Below, piece by piece: positions 12,149 to 23,485 of a stretch of DNA of 64,000 nt. The notes below the pieces were generated by a model. That model saw nothing but the letters and a program-made list of their open reading frames with translations. It made no database searches and had not been told where the DNA came from. Source of the stretch: Cyrtodaria siliqua (Eukaryota > Mollusca > Bivalvia > Adapedonta > Hiatellidae); the NCBI GenBank assembly GCA_037043455.1, contig JAWPHD010011469.1:1-64000 (forward strand), given 5' to 3'. The position numbers and the translations under genes were made by a program. Each line of letters begins with the position of its first letter. Positions within the stretch are counted from its first letter, which is position 1.

Positions 12149-12989
12149 CGATAAGAAGGATAAGAAAACATAAAGAGACGAGAAGAGATAGTGTTATAGC
12201 ATAGGCGTGTACATATCTCTGCGTCCCGTAACAGCAAAAATCGCCTGATGTCTACACCGAAGTCGGAAGTTGGAAGTCAGGAAGTCAGAAGTCCGGAGAG
12301 CTGAGAGTTTTGGCTAGCCACCGCGGATCGACGCCGAGGACGGAATACTGAAGACCGGAGATGGAAGATGTACTGGCCGTCGGGTGGTGTGTGCGGCTCA
12401 GGGGTTATACTGTGATGAGTGTGGCCACAAACTGGGATACCAAAACTACACCAGCCCAGTAGTTCGTTGAAGCAACCACGTAGCGAATGTCGTCCAGAAC
12501 CCCCACACCGCCGCAGCGAAAACTAAACAGAGTCAAAGCGACAACTAACTACATACATACGATAAGAAGGATAAGAAAACACAAAGAAACGAGTAGAGAT
12601 AGTGTTATAGCATAGGCGTGTGCATATCTCTGCGTCCCGTTAAAGCACACATCGCCTGATGGCTACACCGAAGTCGGAAGTTGAAAGTCAGAAGTCCGGA
12701 GCTGAGAGTTTTGCCAGCCACAGCGGATCGACGCCGAGGACGAAACACTGAAGACCGAAGAAGGTAGATGTACTGGCCGTCGGGTGGTATGTGCGGCCCA
12801 GGGGTCATACTGTGATGGATGTGGCCCCAAACAGAGCTACCAAAACTACACCAGCCCAGTAGTTCGTTGAAGCAACCACCGTAGTGGATGTCGTCCATAC
12901 CCCCCCCCCCCCCACACACACACACACACACCCACCTCACCGCCGCAGCGAAAACTACACAGAGCCAAAGCGAAATCTAACTACATACA
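12149..12989. repeat. Tandem duplication, unit 411 bp
   Basis: Both copies begin CGATAAGAAGGATAAGAAAA (12149 and 12560) and end CTAACTACATACA. They share GATAGTGTTATAGCATAGGC, CGACGCCGAGGAC and CCAGCCCAGTAGTTCGTTGA. The unit is GC-richer than its surroundings. Copy 2 carries a C-run followed by a (CA)n tract at 12899-12930. The frames across it (for example 12605-12940 minus) are not kept in copy 1. Confidence 0.9.
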
Positions 12990-13296
12990 GACAACGGAAA
13001 CGACTACGCTGCAGCACCAGTTCAACCAACACACTCAACGCAGAACAGTCCATACTCTATTGTGCACTTCTCGTCGAGTTGTTCCTTTATGTGAATCTGA
13101 GACAAGTGATACGCATCTTCAAAGATCGCGGCAAGTGTCATTGATCGGTAGCGCGCGTGGCTTGAGTAGATTGTGTGTCGGCAAATTGGACATAGACGAT
13201 GTACGCGATTAATCAGTAATATAAATATAAAACAATGGCATACTATGGAACGCCATGACTGTCTTATGATATCGCCGATTAATATATGCAGAGCGT

Positions 13297-14065
13297 TTCC
13301 GTTTATATGTGGTATATCTTGCAAGATATGCACACTGTCAGCATTTTTAATTATATGTGGTAAATAAATCTTTATATGTGGTAGAAAAGTATTTATAAGC
13401 AGTAGATTAATCATTATATGCGATAGGTAAGTCATTGTGTGCAGTTTATAAACCATTATATGCGGTCTAGTTATCGTTATATGTAGTGCATACTGTGGTA
13501 GTACTTTGACCTCAGGCATGGGTGCATGGGGAATCAAAAGGACTGATAGTTGAGTATGTTTGGATTGTAATTAAAATGTTTAAATGGCATTTAAAGCATG
13601 CTATAAAACGCACCAGAATAAGATATAAAACACAAGAGATAAAACTGCTTAGCGATTTCTTGAATTTCTGTAAGAAATGATGCACCAATAATTCAAAAAT
13701 TATACAAAATCATTTCATTAAAACGATGTCTCCCTGTATTTTGACTGAAAACGAGGCAAATGCGTAATACGAATTTTAGAAAAATTAACGAAATTTATCG
13801 ATCGTAATATCTGCGTTTCAAATGTTTTCACATTGTTCTCGTTACTATATGCAGTAGTTTATCTAATATATGAGGTATTTTGAACATTGTGTATATATAT
13901 GCAGTGCTTCTGTTGACTTTATATGTGGTACATATTCTAATATACGTGGTGGATACGTCTTTATATTCGGTTGTTTCAATTGCACTATATTCGGTACAAA
14001 CGGCTTTATACGTGGTGCATTTTTTATGATATGCAGTGCATTTTCTATTATATGCGGTGTTTTTT
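13297..14065. repeat. Degenerate 23-25 bp minisatellite (TTATATGTGGT), two blocks
   Basis: Blocks at 13297-13490 and 13845-14065 repeat TTATATGYGGTR with spacers of about 12 bases. A 171-codon minus frame and 94-96 codon frames here simply read through the repeat. Confidence 0.85.
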
Positions 14066-14584
14066 TCATTATGATGATGAGGAGAATCGGAATACTCGTT
14101 TTTAAAGATGAATGGCCACCATTTTGTGTAGTATTATCAATTAACAAATTTAAATCTTAAACATCATATAAACATGTCTTGATAGTCCCGGAGAGAAGCA
14201 TATATTTAAATCCGCTACTAAGTTGTATGTAAATATAGGTATTATTTGCATGACGTAGATATTACTTTCACCACTGCGTGACTGCACGGGGAAATGAGGT
14301 AAATCTTAATTGTATAGCTGCACAACTGTTGCCAAACAATTGATAAATACATTTACCTGTGGATTAATTTACCTGTTTGAAGTTTTCTACGTCATCAAAT
14401 AAAATCTTATTCTCGCTTTTCACAGATTTGCAATGTGTGAATTGTAAATATCTACTGTTGTGTATTGATTTCGATTTAAATAAACATAAGCATGTTCATG
14501 AAACAAAACATGGCCGGAGAACTTTAAAGATAATACGATTTAGACTGCTGCATAAACGACTGCACATAGAACACTCACTGCACT
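14066..14584. other. No recognisable gene
   Basis: AT-rich single-copy-looking sequence. The 71-codon frame at 14377-14592 lacks any recognised motif. Confidence 0.4.
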
Positions 14585-16199
14585 GTCATTAGGCGGGGAC
14601 CCAAGCCTGAAAAAAACGAAAACGTTTACCCGGAAAGATATACTCCTGATTTTTTAAATATTAACAGATGGGGGTCTTGTACATATGAAACCACTGTATG
14701 GACTTCTGGCATACTTTGCATTTCGTAACAGCATCGCGATTTCTACGGTAACCCATTCGTACCAAGCCAATATATGAAAATCGCTTAACAAACATTCAAA
14801 GGAAAATAAAGAAATTTGCACACGTCCTTTTAGTCAAATACAGTTCCAGTATTTGAAACCTATATGTGTATATGAAATATCAAACTACAGAATCAAGACC
14901 TGATTATGTTACACTTTACTAATTTTAACAAGAGTTATAGACCTTTTATGAATTTTGTTTTGTCCTGTGCCAGGGATAATGCGAATTTCTTGTGTTCACA
15001 ATAACTGCAGTAAACGGTTTCCGATTTCCACTAAATATTGTATGGTGTTAGGCCTTATACCTACAAGGCCTTTGACAAGTTCAATACTGAGTAAAACTGA
15101 CACTTGCTTTAAAGAGTTATTACCCTTGGTTATTGAAAGAATAGGCACATTTTAGCTTGAGTACACACATTGCTTTAGTAAACGGATTCCGATCTTCACA
15201 TTATTTATTGTGAGACTTTATATGAATATGAACTTTGACAAGATGACAATGAGCAGAATTGACACCTGCCTTACTGAGTTATTGCCCTTGATTATTGCAA
15301 AAATGCAAATTTCAGCTTTCGTACACAATACATTAAATAAATTGGTTTTGATTTTCACACAGTTTGGCGTGTAACTTTATATCAAATGGATTTCAGACAG
15401 GTTAGACGAGTATCAAGTTATTGCTCTAAATTGTCGAACAATTCCATCGTCTGATTGTTTCCTACTTTCCTTTGAAATATCATCAATTACTGTGGAATAT
15501 TCTAATTGAACAAAGAGGATATCGTCCTCTGACTAAGGAGCGTGATTGTTTTCACGATGATTGTAATAAAAAGCATTTGATTTTCCATGCTTTTTGGGGT
15601 AATATTATTTAGGTCTCGGTTTTGTTTGACAATGAGAACAATTGAGAAGTGGTATACAAAGTTATCGCCCTTGATGTTTGCAAATATTTAAATTTCAGAC
15701 TGAGTACACGGCAACTACAGTAAACGAGTTCTGATTCTCACTAATATTTAATTGAAGGGTTTTGGACAATTACACTATGTGGACTTGTCATGTAGTTGTT
15801 TTCGAAGCATTTATATTCATATAAGATAATATTTTTTACACATATGGAACTAGTTAAGTATGACACTACTGTTTACAGACAAATTGTTGGAATCCCAAAT
15901 GAGAACGAAATGTGCAACTCTTGTTGCAGATTTGTTTTTGTTTTGTCATGTTAGAGGTTTCATTTTTAGTCTTTTACCAGATACGCTTAGGCAGATGTAA
16001 TTGAAGCCTTTTATTATACCTCTTTGTATATGGATGATATATTGGACAATTACATATACTTTCTTTCCAAAGAACTTCACCTCAAAAAAGCTAATATTTC
16101 TCATAGTTGCTATATCTTCTTTACTCGATTTACATCTCGCGATTGAAACTGAGAAATAATAAGCCAACTCTATGACAAGAGAGATCATTTCAATTTTGA

Positions 16200-16470
16200 C
16201 ACTGTTAAGGGCACGACTAGACAATATTAAAGACAACCATCGAACGTTACCGTCCTTTCAGGATTTAGGTAAACGTCATCATAGGTCCACAATCTTTCCG
16301 GCGATCGCACAATCAAGTGGAAAGCAGAGCGGTGAACTGTAAATGGGTCAACCACTAAACATGCAGTGCGTTGCAAAATAATAAGGTGACAACCTCCTTT
16401 GATAAGCCTTTTAACAGTGATCATTACCCAATCTTTACCAGGATCACCATGTGACTCTGTCAACGTCTTA
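16200..16470 (-). pseudogene. LINE reverse-transcriptase ORF 3' end fragment
   Basis: The minus frame contains HLIILQRTACLVVDPFTVHR, the same C-terminal segment as in the copy at 61425 (DPIILQRTACLV). It is broken by frameshifts and followed by GTCGTGCCCTTAA as in the other copies. It represents the C-terminus of a non-LTR retrotransposon ORF2. The 3' UTR seen in the other copies is missing here. Confidence 0.65.
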
Positions 16471-17189
16471 GAAAATAGTCTGCGATTACGTCATAATTTG
16501 TCACATGACCATAGCTAAAATATCAAAATGGTTATCAGAAATCATCTTCGCGACCTGACACCATTAATGCCATGGGGTGGTGCTGAGTTGTCAACAATCG
16601 AACGGAACTCCGCTTACTTTGGACATTTTTGATGAATTTAGGTTAGTGTTTTAATTTTAGGTAGGCTGTTTAGAGCTATGAAATTTTAGAAAGTGATGGT
16701 AAGAACAAACGATATAATGCAACCCTATGGAAAACGCAATGGTAGAGTCCATTTTGATTGTTTTAATGGTGGAGTGATATGCCAAAGAATACATTTTATT
16801 CTACCGCAGTATAATGCTGAGCAAACATTAGTGTTTATTCACTAAAATAAATATTGAATAAGAGCAATAAGCTCAAATTTGAAAAGGTTTACGTGACGTT
16901 TACTGCATTCGTTTTCAAGAAAGTAATAACGACCAAAATATATTAATCCAAAAGTTAGTATAAGCTTTAGCTCAATATTGTGTTACGTGATCTACAGCGG
17001 CAATAAGACAGGACGTTATACCTTTGGAGATGTCTGTAGTGGTACAGACACTAGAAATAGAAAGTAAGTGTGCTTTATTAGGCTGTTTTTGTAAATTAGT
17101 AATACCGTACATAGTTGGAAGTTTGTTTTGCTTTTCATCTACTCCGGCTTTAATAGTTCTTCATTGAGTTTTATATCCGGACAAACCTT

Positions 17190-18035
17190 TGCGAAGGTTT
17201 ATTAAGGTTTATTATCATAACCCTGATTTACTTAAAGTATTGTCAGAACACTTCTGCTACAAGGTCTGTCACAACGTGAATACTGTAGTGACTATATGTA
17301 CAGACTTTTTAAGATTATTGGTCATTATCACATTCACACCATCTGTGTTAAACTTGTTAACAAACATAACAAAATAGGATATGACCCTATCATTATGCAA
17401 TGCACTGCATGTTTAGATGTTGACCCATTTACAGTTCGCCACAATGCTTTACAATTAATGTTGCGATGACTCGACTGATTTTGAACTCTATGATAACTTC
17501 TACTCACAGGCATTTATTACGATATATAATATAGAAGGCTAGAAAGAATATAGTTATAGTATATGTATATAGTAAAAGGCCTTCTTCTGCTCGCTATCTC
17601 TATCCTTCAATACTATATATCGTAATGAATGCATGTGCTTCTACCTAAATAGGCCTAATTTTTGATTTAATATTGTCTGACCGTCATCATTCTTTTTTGT
17701 CCTGGCTTCTGACAAGTATTTGCTTTGTGGCTTTCTGGGAATTTCTATTCATATATACATGATCATTTTGTGTTATACTTATATTGCCTAATAATTGCTA
17801 TTCATACTTCCTAGTTTGTAAGGGGTTATAGCCTGGCTGGTCGAATTTTATTGGAATGAAAAAAGGGTAAGAGTGAGGTATGGTGCACTCTAGAACCTGG
17901 TTTAACCCCAGCAGCCTTTATGTCACTGACCATTCCAATATCCTTGTGATTGGTTTTTGTTTCAAATACGTATGTTTGGTTGATTGATTGTGTTCTGTGA
18001 ATGTTATATTTCCTTCTCGACTTTTATACCATAAT
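17190..18035 (+). mobile_element. LINE 3' end fragment (plus) interrupted by a hairpin element
   Basis: It shows the same order as the 61.3-62.1 kb copy: GGATATGACCCTATCATTATGC (C-terminal coding), then CTCTATGATAACTTCTAC, then, after the hairpin insertion, GTCCTGGCTTCTGACAAG, TATTGCCTA, GGTGCACTCTAGAACC and CACTGACCATTCCAA (3' UTR). Coding potential is destroyed. Confidence 0.7.
17504..17637. mobile_element. 134 bp foldback element with 7 bp target duplication
   Basis: Its ends are CACAGGCATTTATTACGATA and the inverted CACATGCATTCATTACGATA. It is flanked on both sides by CTTCTAC (17497-17503 and 17638-17644), and it splits a LINE tail at a point where the other LINE copies are continuous (CGCCTACCTAAAG). 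This is direct evidence that at least one of the hairpins in this window moved as a unit. Confidence 0.8.
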
Positions 18036-19607
18036 TTGTTTCTGACTCGAAATAGGATATGGATCACATTTAGTGATACTTATAGTTTTAAACTGTAAAC
18101 ATGATTCTATTACACTATTTAATACATTGCGTCCCATGGATCAAGGCGATACAAACCGTAGGAAAATATTCAAGTTCATGATGTGTTTGAGAAACGTTGA
18201 CAAACTTCTTAACCAGAAGTAGCCTGTTCAATCAATCCGAACCTAGAATTGAAACTCAAGGTCACAGAAACACCAGTGTTGGTTGGACAGTTAATGATCA
18301 TATGTAACAAAAGTGCAAATTTCAAATAAATAATTTAGATAGTATCAAGATGTTTTGGAGAAACTCTGTTAGACGTCATACCCTATCAATGACGTCGCTC
18401 AATCGCCTTCCAACGAAACTAGTCAATAAAAACCCCGTTATTTTTCTGATTAATACAATCAAACGTCTGTGACAAAATAGTGAACCAATTTGGAAGTTTA
18501 CAATTTGATAAGACAGTAATTGCAGTAACTTATATTCTATTTTCAAGGTAAATTAAAGGTCCATAACTGTATTAAGAAATCTAAAAGCTACCATCGAACG
18601 GATTCTAAATATCTGCCAGTATGTTAATGTTATTAAGACTTCACACTAAACGATATGGTTTAAACCCTACACAATTCAAGATAGTTGTTGCAATAACCAT
18701 ATTTTCTAAGTAAATTAAGGGCCATACCTCCGTTCCAAAATGGCAAAACAATTTGATGTATCATAAATATTATTAACATATACTGGTATCCTATTCGTAT
18801 ATAAAATTTCCACCCAAAATGTTGTTTAATTTTCAACAAAACTTGATTAATTAACATAAACTCAACACAAAAATGTATTTTCGTAGATAATCAGGGGCCA
18901 TAACTCTATTGAGAAAAGGCAAAGGTATACATTGATCGTAAGGAAGTGATGTCTGTTTGATATAAGGCTTCACAGCAATTTTAGTTAAAATCCAAAATAA
19001 GATAAAGAAACCTTGTACCTAAGCTTTACCCAAAATGTGCATTTTTGTTAAGTAACTCAGGGGTCATAACTCTATTCTGAAAAGGAGAAAATCGGTCTTG
19101 CTCGTAAGAAAGTGACATCTTAACGATATAACACTTCACAGTAAAGTTGGTTTTAACCGAAAACAATTTACAGAAGTTATTAACAACGTGCATGAAAGCT
19201 TTAGCCAAAAGGCGTATGCCCGTCCCTCCCTCCATCCATCTGCCCGCCATCTTTAATCCTTAAACCGCTTTTGATTTAAAAAAATATAATTGAAAACTGC
19301 ATTCGGCATAAACAGAATATAATTAGACGTGCATATGTCTTATTTATGTACAAAACAAAATCATATCGCTAAAATATAAACTTGTACACCTTTTTTCTTT
19401 GAATATCAATATTTTCTTATCACTTATGGGCTTCCGTAGAAAATGCGTTGGTGTTACGAAATGCAAAGAATACCATTAATCCATACAGTGGTTTCGTATA
19501 GAGTACAGTTTCTGCTATTGATATGCAAAAAATCACGAGTATATCTTTCCGGGTAAACCAAAAGTGTTTTTTTGCACGATACGAGAGGTTGGGTCCCAGC
19601 CTACATT

Positions 19608-20009
19608 ATCGATTATTTAGACCCACAGCGATTGGTCTTGTATACACACGCTTTACGTAATTAGAGGATTTCCAGTTTTATAAATAGAACAAAAACTCTT
19701 ACTTCTTTCAGCCCAAACCAAGACTGGATTCATTTTAATAATAAAAAAACACTAACTGTTGAATACAATTAGGTCAAACATAGACACGTTGACTAGATCG
19801 GCGTTAGAAAATGGCATATATTTTGATAACACCCCAGTCCCTTGGAAAATCTCAAAAATTACTCCAACCCATCTTGGAAAACAATCTCGATAACACCCCC
19901 TGAACCCCGCTTCCCCACCACCATCCCCTTCAACATATTTTCCTTCCACAGATATTGCGTGGAAAAGTTGAATTAGACCAACAACGTTGACACCGGGGTA
20001 GGGACTTCA
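19608..20009. other. No recognisable gene
   Basis: AT-rich sequence ending in a run of pyrimidine-rich AACACCCC words (19830-19930). The 65-codon minus frame is not supported. Confidence 0.4.
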
Positions 20010-20880
20010 GACAGAACTGGTATAATACCAACATTGGGGATCTCCTAGGGAGGGGATAGAACAATAAATCGATTTTCGTTGTGGTGAGCCGGTTGCTACC
20101 CTACCCCTACCCCGGCGGGGGAAATAATTGATATAATAATAGCGTGGAGCGCTGTGGTCTAGTGGTAGAGCGTTGGACCCATAATCCAAAAGTCGTGAGT
20201 TCGATTCCCGCCATTGCCATATGCGTTGTGTCCTGAGCAAGACACTTTATCTGCATTGCTTAGTACTGGTTCTACCCAGGAAGACATCGAGAGTGATTCA
20301 AATAAGTTCATAGAGCTTTCGTTACAATCGATGTAAAATAAATAAGTTTAAACTAAATAATTGATAGGTGCATAATTGTTTTACGAGTATTCCGTCAGTA
20401 ATTAGTGATATCCTACTACATTTTCCTTGATAGGACATTTGTAAAAATGCATTAAAATCGAAGGGTGGTGGGTGGGGGGTGTAAGGGGGCTGGGGTGGGG
20501 ATGGAAGGTTTTGTTGTAAAATATTCCGAAAGTGGACTGTTTGTAATAATGTTCAGAATAACGTTTCGCAATCAAAATTTTGAAATTCGTCCGAAGAACG
20601 AATTGGAGTTCTCTTTATTCCTCCAAAAGGTCTTCCCGAACTCGTTAGAGTGCATCATTTTAATTAGGGGTTTTATATAAACAAACCCTGATTTCATTTA
20701 AAAAAATAATCTAGGAGTGCTTGTCCCAATACCCCCAGGAAACTTCGCATCTGTGGTCCTCAATTGATTGGGCCTACAACTTAAAATCGGCCCGCTACGC
20801 CACAGCTCAGTGGTGCATTTTGGGAGATTCCCCCAAAATGTTTAAATACCTGTTCTGGCGCTGAAATGTTGATAAATTTA
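20010..20880 (+). repeat. Dispersed repeat, copy 2 (with SINE inside)
   Basis: Landmarks match 10385-10950 in the same order (ATACCAACATTGGGGAT, AAATATTCCGA, TTCAGAATAACGTTTCGC, GTGCATCATTTTAATTA, TTAAAATCGGCCCGCTACGC). The SINE at 20134-20354 sits in its left part. Confidence 0.7.
20134..20354 (+). mobile_element. tRNA-derived SINE with 12 bp target duplication
   Basis: The head GTGGTCTAGTGGTAGAGCG (A box) and GAGTTCGATTCCC (B box) resembles a tRNA with anticodon-loop CCCATAA. GGTTCTACCCAGG follows in the core, then an A-rich AAATAAATAAG tail. AAATAATTGATA flanks it at 20122-20133 and 20355-20366. Confidence 0.9.
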
Positions 20881-22828
20881 GTTTATGGCCTTTTTTTGTT
20901 GTTGCAGACAATTTGTACGCAGTTTCAAACTCATACAGATTAGCTACACACATGTTTTTTAAGCATTTCCTTTATTATATAATGTGGATGTTGACGAGTC
21001 TATCTGACTAATACTGAGCTACATGCAATTATACAAAGTTTTATGTTGTATATTCTCCGGGGCGGGTGCGTGGATGTTGGGAGGGTGCATTGGGGATTAG
21101 ACAGAAACGAATTTCTGTTAGGCGGGAATGGGTTATTCCAGATAATCTCCGTACTCACCATCCATGCCCCCGCTTTAAGAAATGTATTTGTAAGCCCAGA
21201 GACACCCCAAGTTTAAAACAACGACAGCAAATATATATATATATATATATATAAATATACTAGAAAAGTAAAGCGTTTAAAATCTTTAGACCCTGCCACG
21301 GAGCCACCTGGAAATATGTACAAAATACCACCCTAGATCCCCGGAAATCCATTTCCTACCTCCTCCCCATAAAGCAGTCTTAAAAGCGTTCTCAAGAAAA
21401 TGTACCGACTACCCCCAAGATTTTTAAAAAAAAAACATCACCTTAAAATAATTGGCTTAGCACCTCCTAATAAAACAATGTATGGGGGAAAATGGAAAAA
21501 TCTCCAGCCACCATACCCCGTTTGTTTCGTTAACCCCTCATCACCCCCACCCACGCAGAGACTTCCCTCATGAAATTTGTGTAGCCCCCTCCCGCCTCCA
21601 CCCCAAACACACACCACCACCACATTGATCTAGATCAGCGGAGCTTATGCGTTGACACGTTGTTCGTCTGGCCATAAAATTTTATTTGTGGCAACTTCTC
21701 CCCATTTTTCTCAAACTTCAAAGAATATGATCACGATATCTGGTTGGTCCTAAATAAAAATCTGGTCAATTTGAAACACATGATGGAAGTCATGGCAAAA
21801 AATAGATGTGTAGCCTTCACCAACATGATAAACCTGAATTTTAGATAGTCGTACATGAATTTATTTCGATTCAAATGCCAATTTCAAAGACATGTGTCGT
21901 GTTAACTTCCGGCTACTACTCTTCGAAGGTTACTGCTCAGATTTTCCTAAATCTGCACTAAATATACATGTATGGTTTCTCTAGCCACTTAACTAATGCA
22001 GGAAAGTGTCACATTCATATATGATACATGAAAAATATTACATTTAATGCCCATGAACTTCATACTGAATTTTATTGATATTTCATGTCTGTTTACTTTG
22101 CTACAAGAATTCAATTAATGGTCAGTCATTTTATTTTTAAATTAATGGTCATCTTATTATAATGGATATTAAAAATAAACACAGTAACAGTTAATGGCCA
22201 TTACTATTACAAGTAATTGGCATTATTTCAAGTGAAATATAAATTAATGGGGCATTAATTTGTTGATTCTCAAAGTTAATACCACAAGTGGTAAATTTGT
22301 TTTTAATGGGAAAATAATCGTTCATTATGACACCCAATATGACTTCAATACACGTCAATATGAGAGAATATTGACGTTTTCTGCTACACTGAAAGTAAAT
22401 GGAGCTTGTAAATGCGTATGCAATAATACCGTTTAATAGAATATCAAATTACTTTATTCGATAATCCTCCACTCTTTACAATCATTAATGTTGTGTTAAT
22501 GAACGACTTGATGTGTCGTTTTTAATTGGATGGATGTGCGGTCACACCTTCATTTTCTTTCAAAGACAATCCCTAGGGTATTATGTTGCTGCAAAAACGA
22601 ATAACGTTTAATAAAATGCTCAGAATTGTGGTTTTGAGTAAGGCATTTTAACTAAGGTATTGTAGCATGATCGGCGACATTTCCTTTGATGAATGCAGAG
22701 CATTAAATCGTTTAATTTATGGTAACTAAAGGTGCGTTGCTATACCGTACTACAACTACAAGATATTGGAATTTAGAGTACTGTCACTATGACGTCAAAG
22801 TGTTACTAAGTACACAATGCTACAAAAA
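20881..22828. other. No recognisable gene
   Basis: Holds a (TA)n run at about 21228-21252, C/T-rich stretches near 21300-21610, and four irregular ATTAATGGYCATT-type words at 22110-22260. No conserved coding segment is seen. Confidence 0.4.
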
Positions 22829-22929
22829 AGATAGAGTCTGTCTCAGCTCGTTGGTTATTTAAACACCTCGATGGGCTACGCCCATCTCGGTGTTTAAATA
22901 AGTCAACTCGCTGAGACCAGACTCTATCT
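22829..22929. repeat. Hairpin B, about 48 bp arms
   Basis: The arms start AGATAGAGTCT and meet at GATGGGCTACGCCCATC. The stem is near-perfect except at four places where CTCG occurs on the same strand in both arms (near 22846, 22867, 22885 and 22907), so those words cannot pair. Confidence 0.8.
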
Positions 22930-23485
22930 ATTACTTGTAACTAAGGTGTGTTGACTTTGAATTTTGTAAAATATGCAGTACACCTGATTGTCAAAATTAA
23001 CATAAAATACATAAGAATATAGTCCTGTTTAATTTATAACTTAAATATTAGCTGCATGTACCAATTAATAAACTATTATAGATACATATCTGTATAGTCT
23101 TTCAAAAGGAAAGTTAATTCAATATTAAATAAATAGTAACTCTTCTTCAAATTTTCGAACACTTGTTCTTTTTCAAGAAAAAGCACAGAAATACAACTTT
23201 TAAGTAAAATCCATCTTGTTGTTTAAATGGCTGACGTTATGATGAAAAATATACCATAACGACGTCACGTCATTTCCTGTATGACGTTCGGCAAATGACG
23301 CGACGTTGTTTCCCGTAACACTCCTTCTACTTTAACACAAACCGATTTCATGAACACTATACCAATATTCAAGTAATGAATTCAATTTAAAATTGTCTCT
23401 CGGTATTCTTTAAAGAGTACTCTGTAAATTCATTTTATAAACAGTTATATAAAATTAAATTGTGTTTTACACTAATTCCTGTCAG
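22930..23485. other. Downstream flank of the Penelope-like ORF
   Basis: AT-rich sequence, presumably including the 3' UTR of the minus-strand element. I did not find a clear terminal repeat matching the other side. Confidence 0.4.

Larger units (their letters stand above)
14585..19607. repeat. 5 kb inverted structure with tandem-repeat arms
   Basis: 14585-14770 matches 19430-19607 in reverse complement (TTTACCCGGAAAGATATACTC, GAAACCACTGTATGGA, CTTTGCATTTCGTAACA, TTTCTACGG). Inside these ends lie two tandem arrays of 165-175 bp units: 14940-15760 (GAGTTATTRCCCTTG, CAAAAATGCA) and 18500-19230 (GGGCCATAACTCTATTGAGA). They are inverted relatives of each other. The middle holds a minus LINE tail (16200-16470) and a plus LINE tail (17190-18035). 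This is either one foldback-type element or a nested inverted duplication. Confidence 0.6.

Noticed and set aside
13022..13537. 171-codon minus-strand frame (HIMVYKLHTMTYLSHI..)
   Set aside because: A reading of the TATATGTGG minisatellite; no domain, and the repeat explains its pattern.
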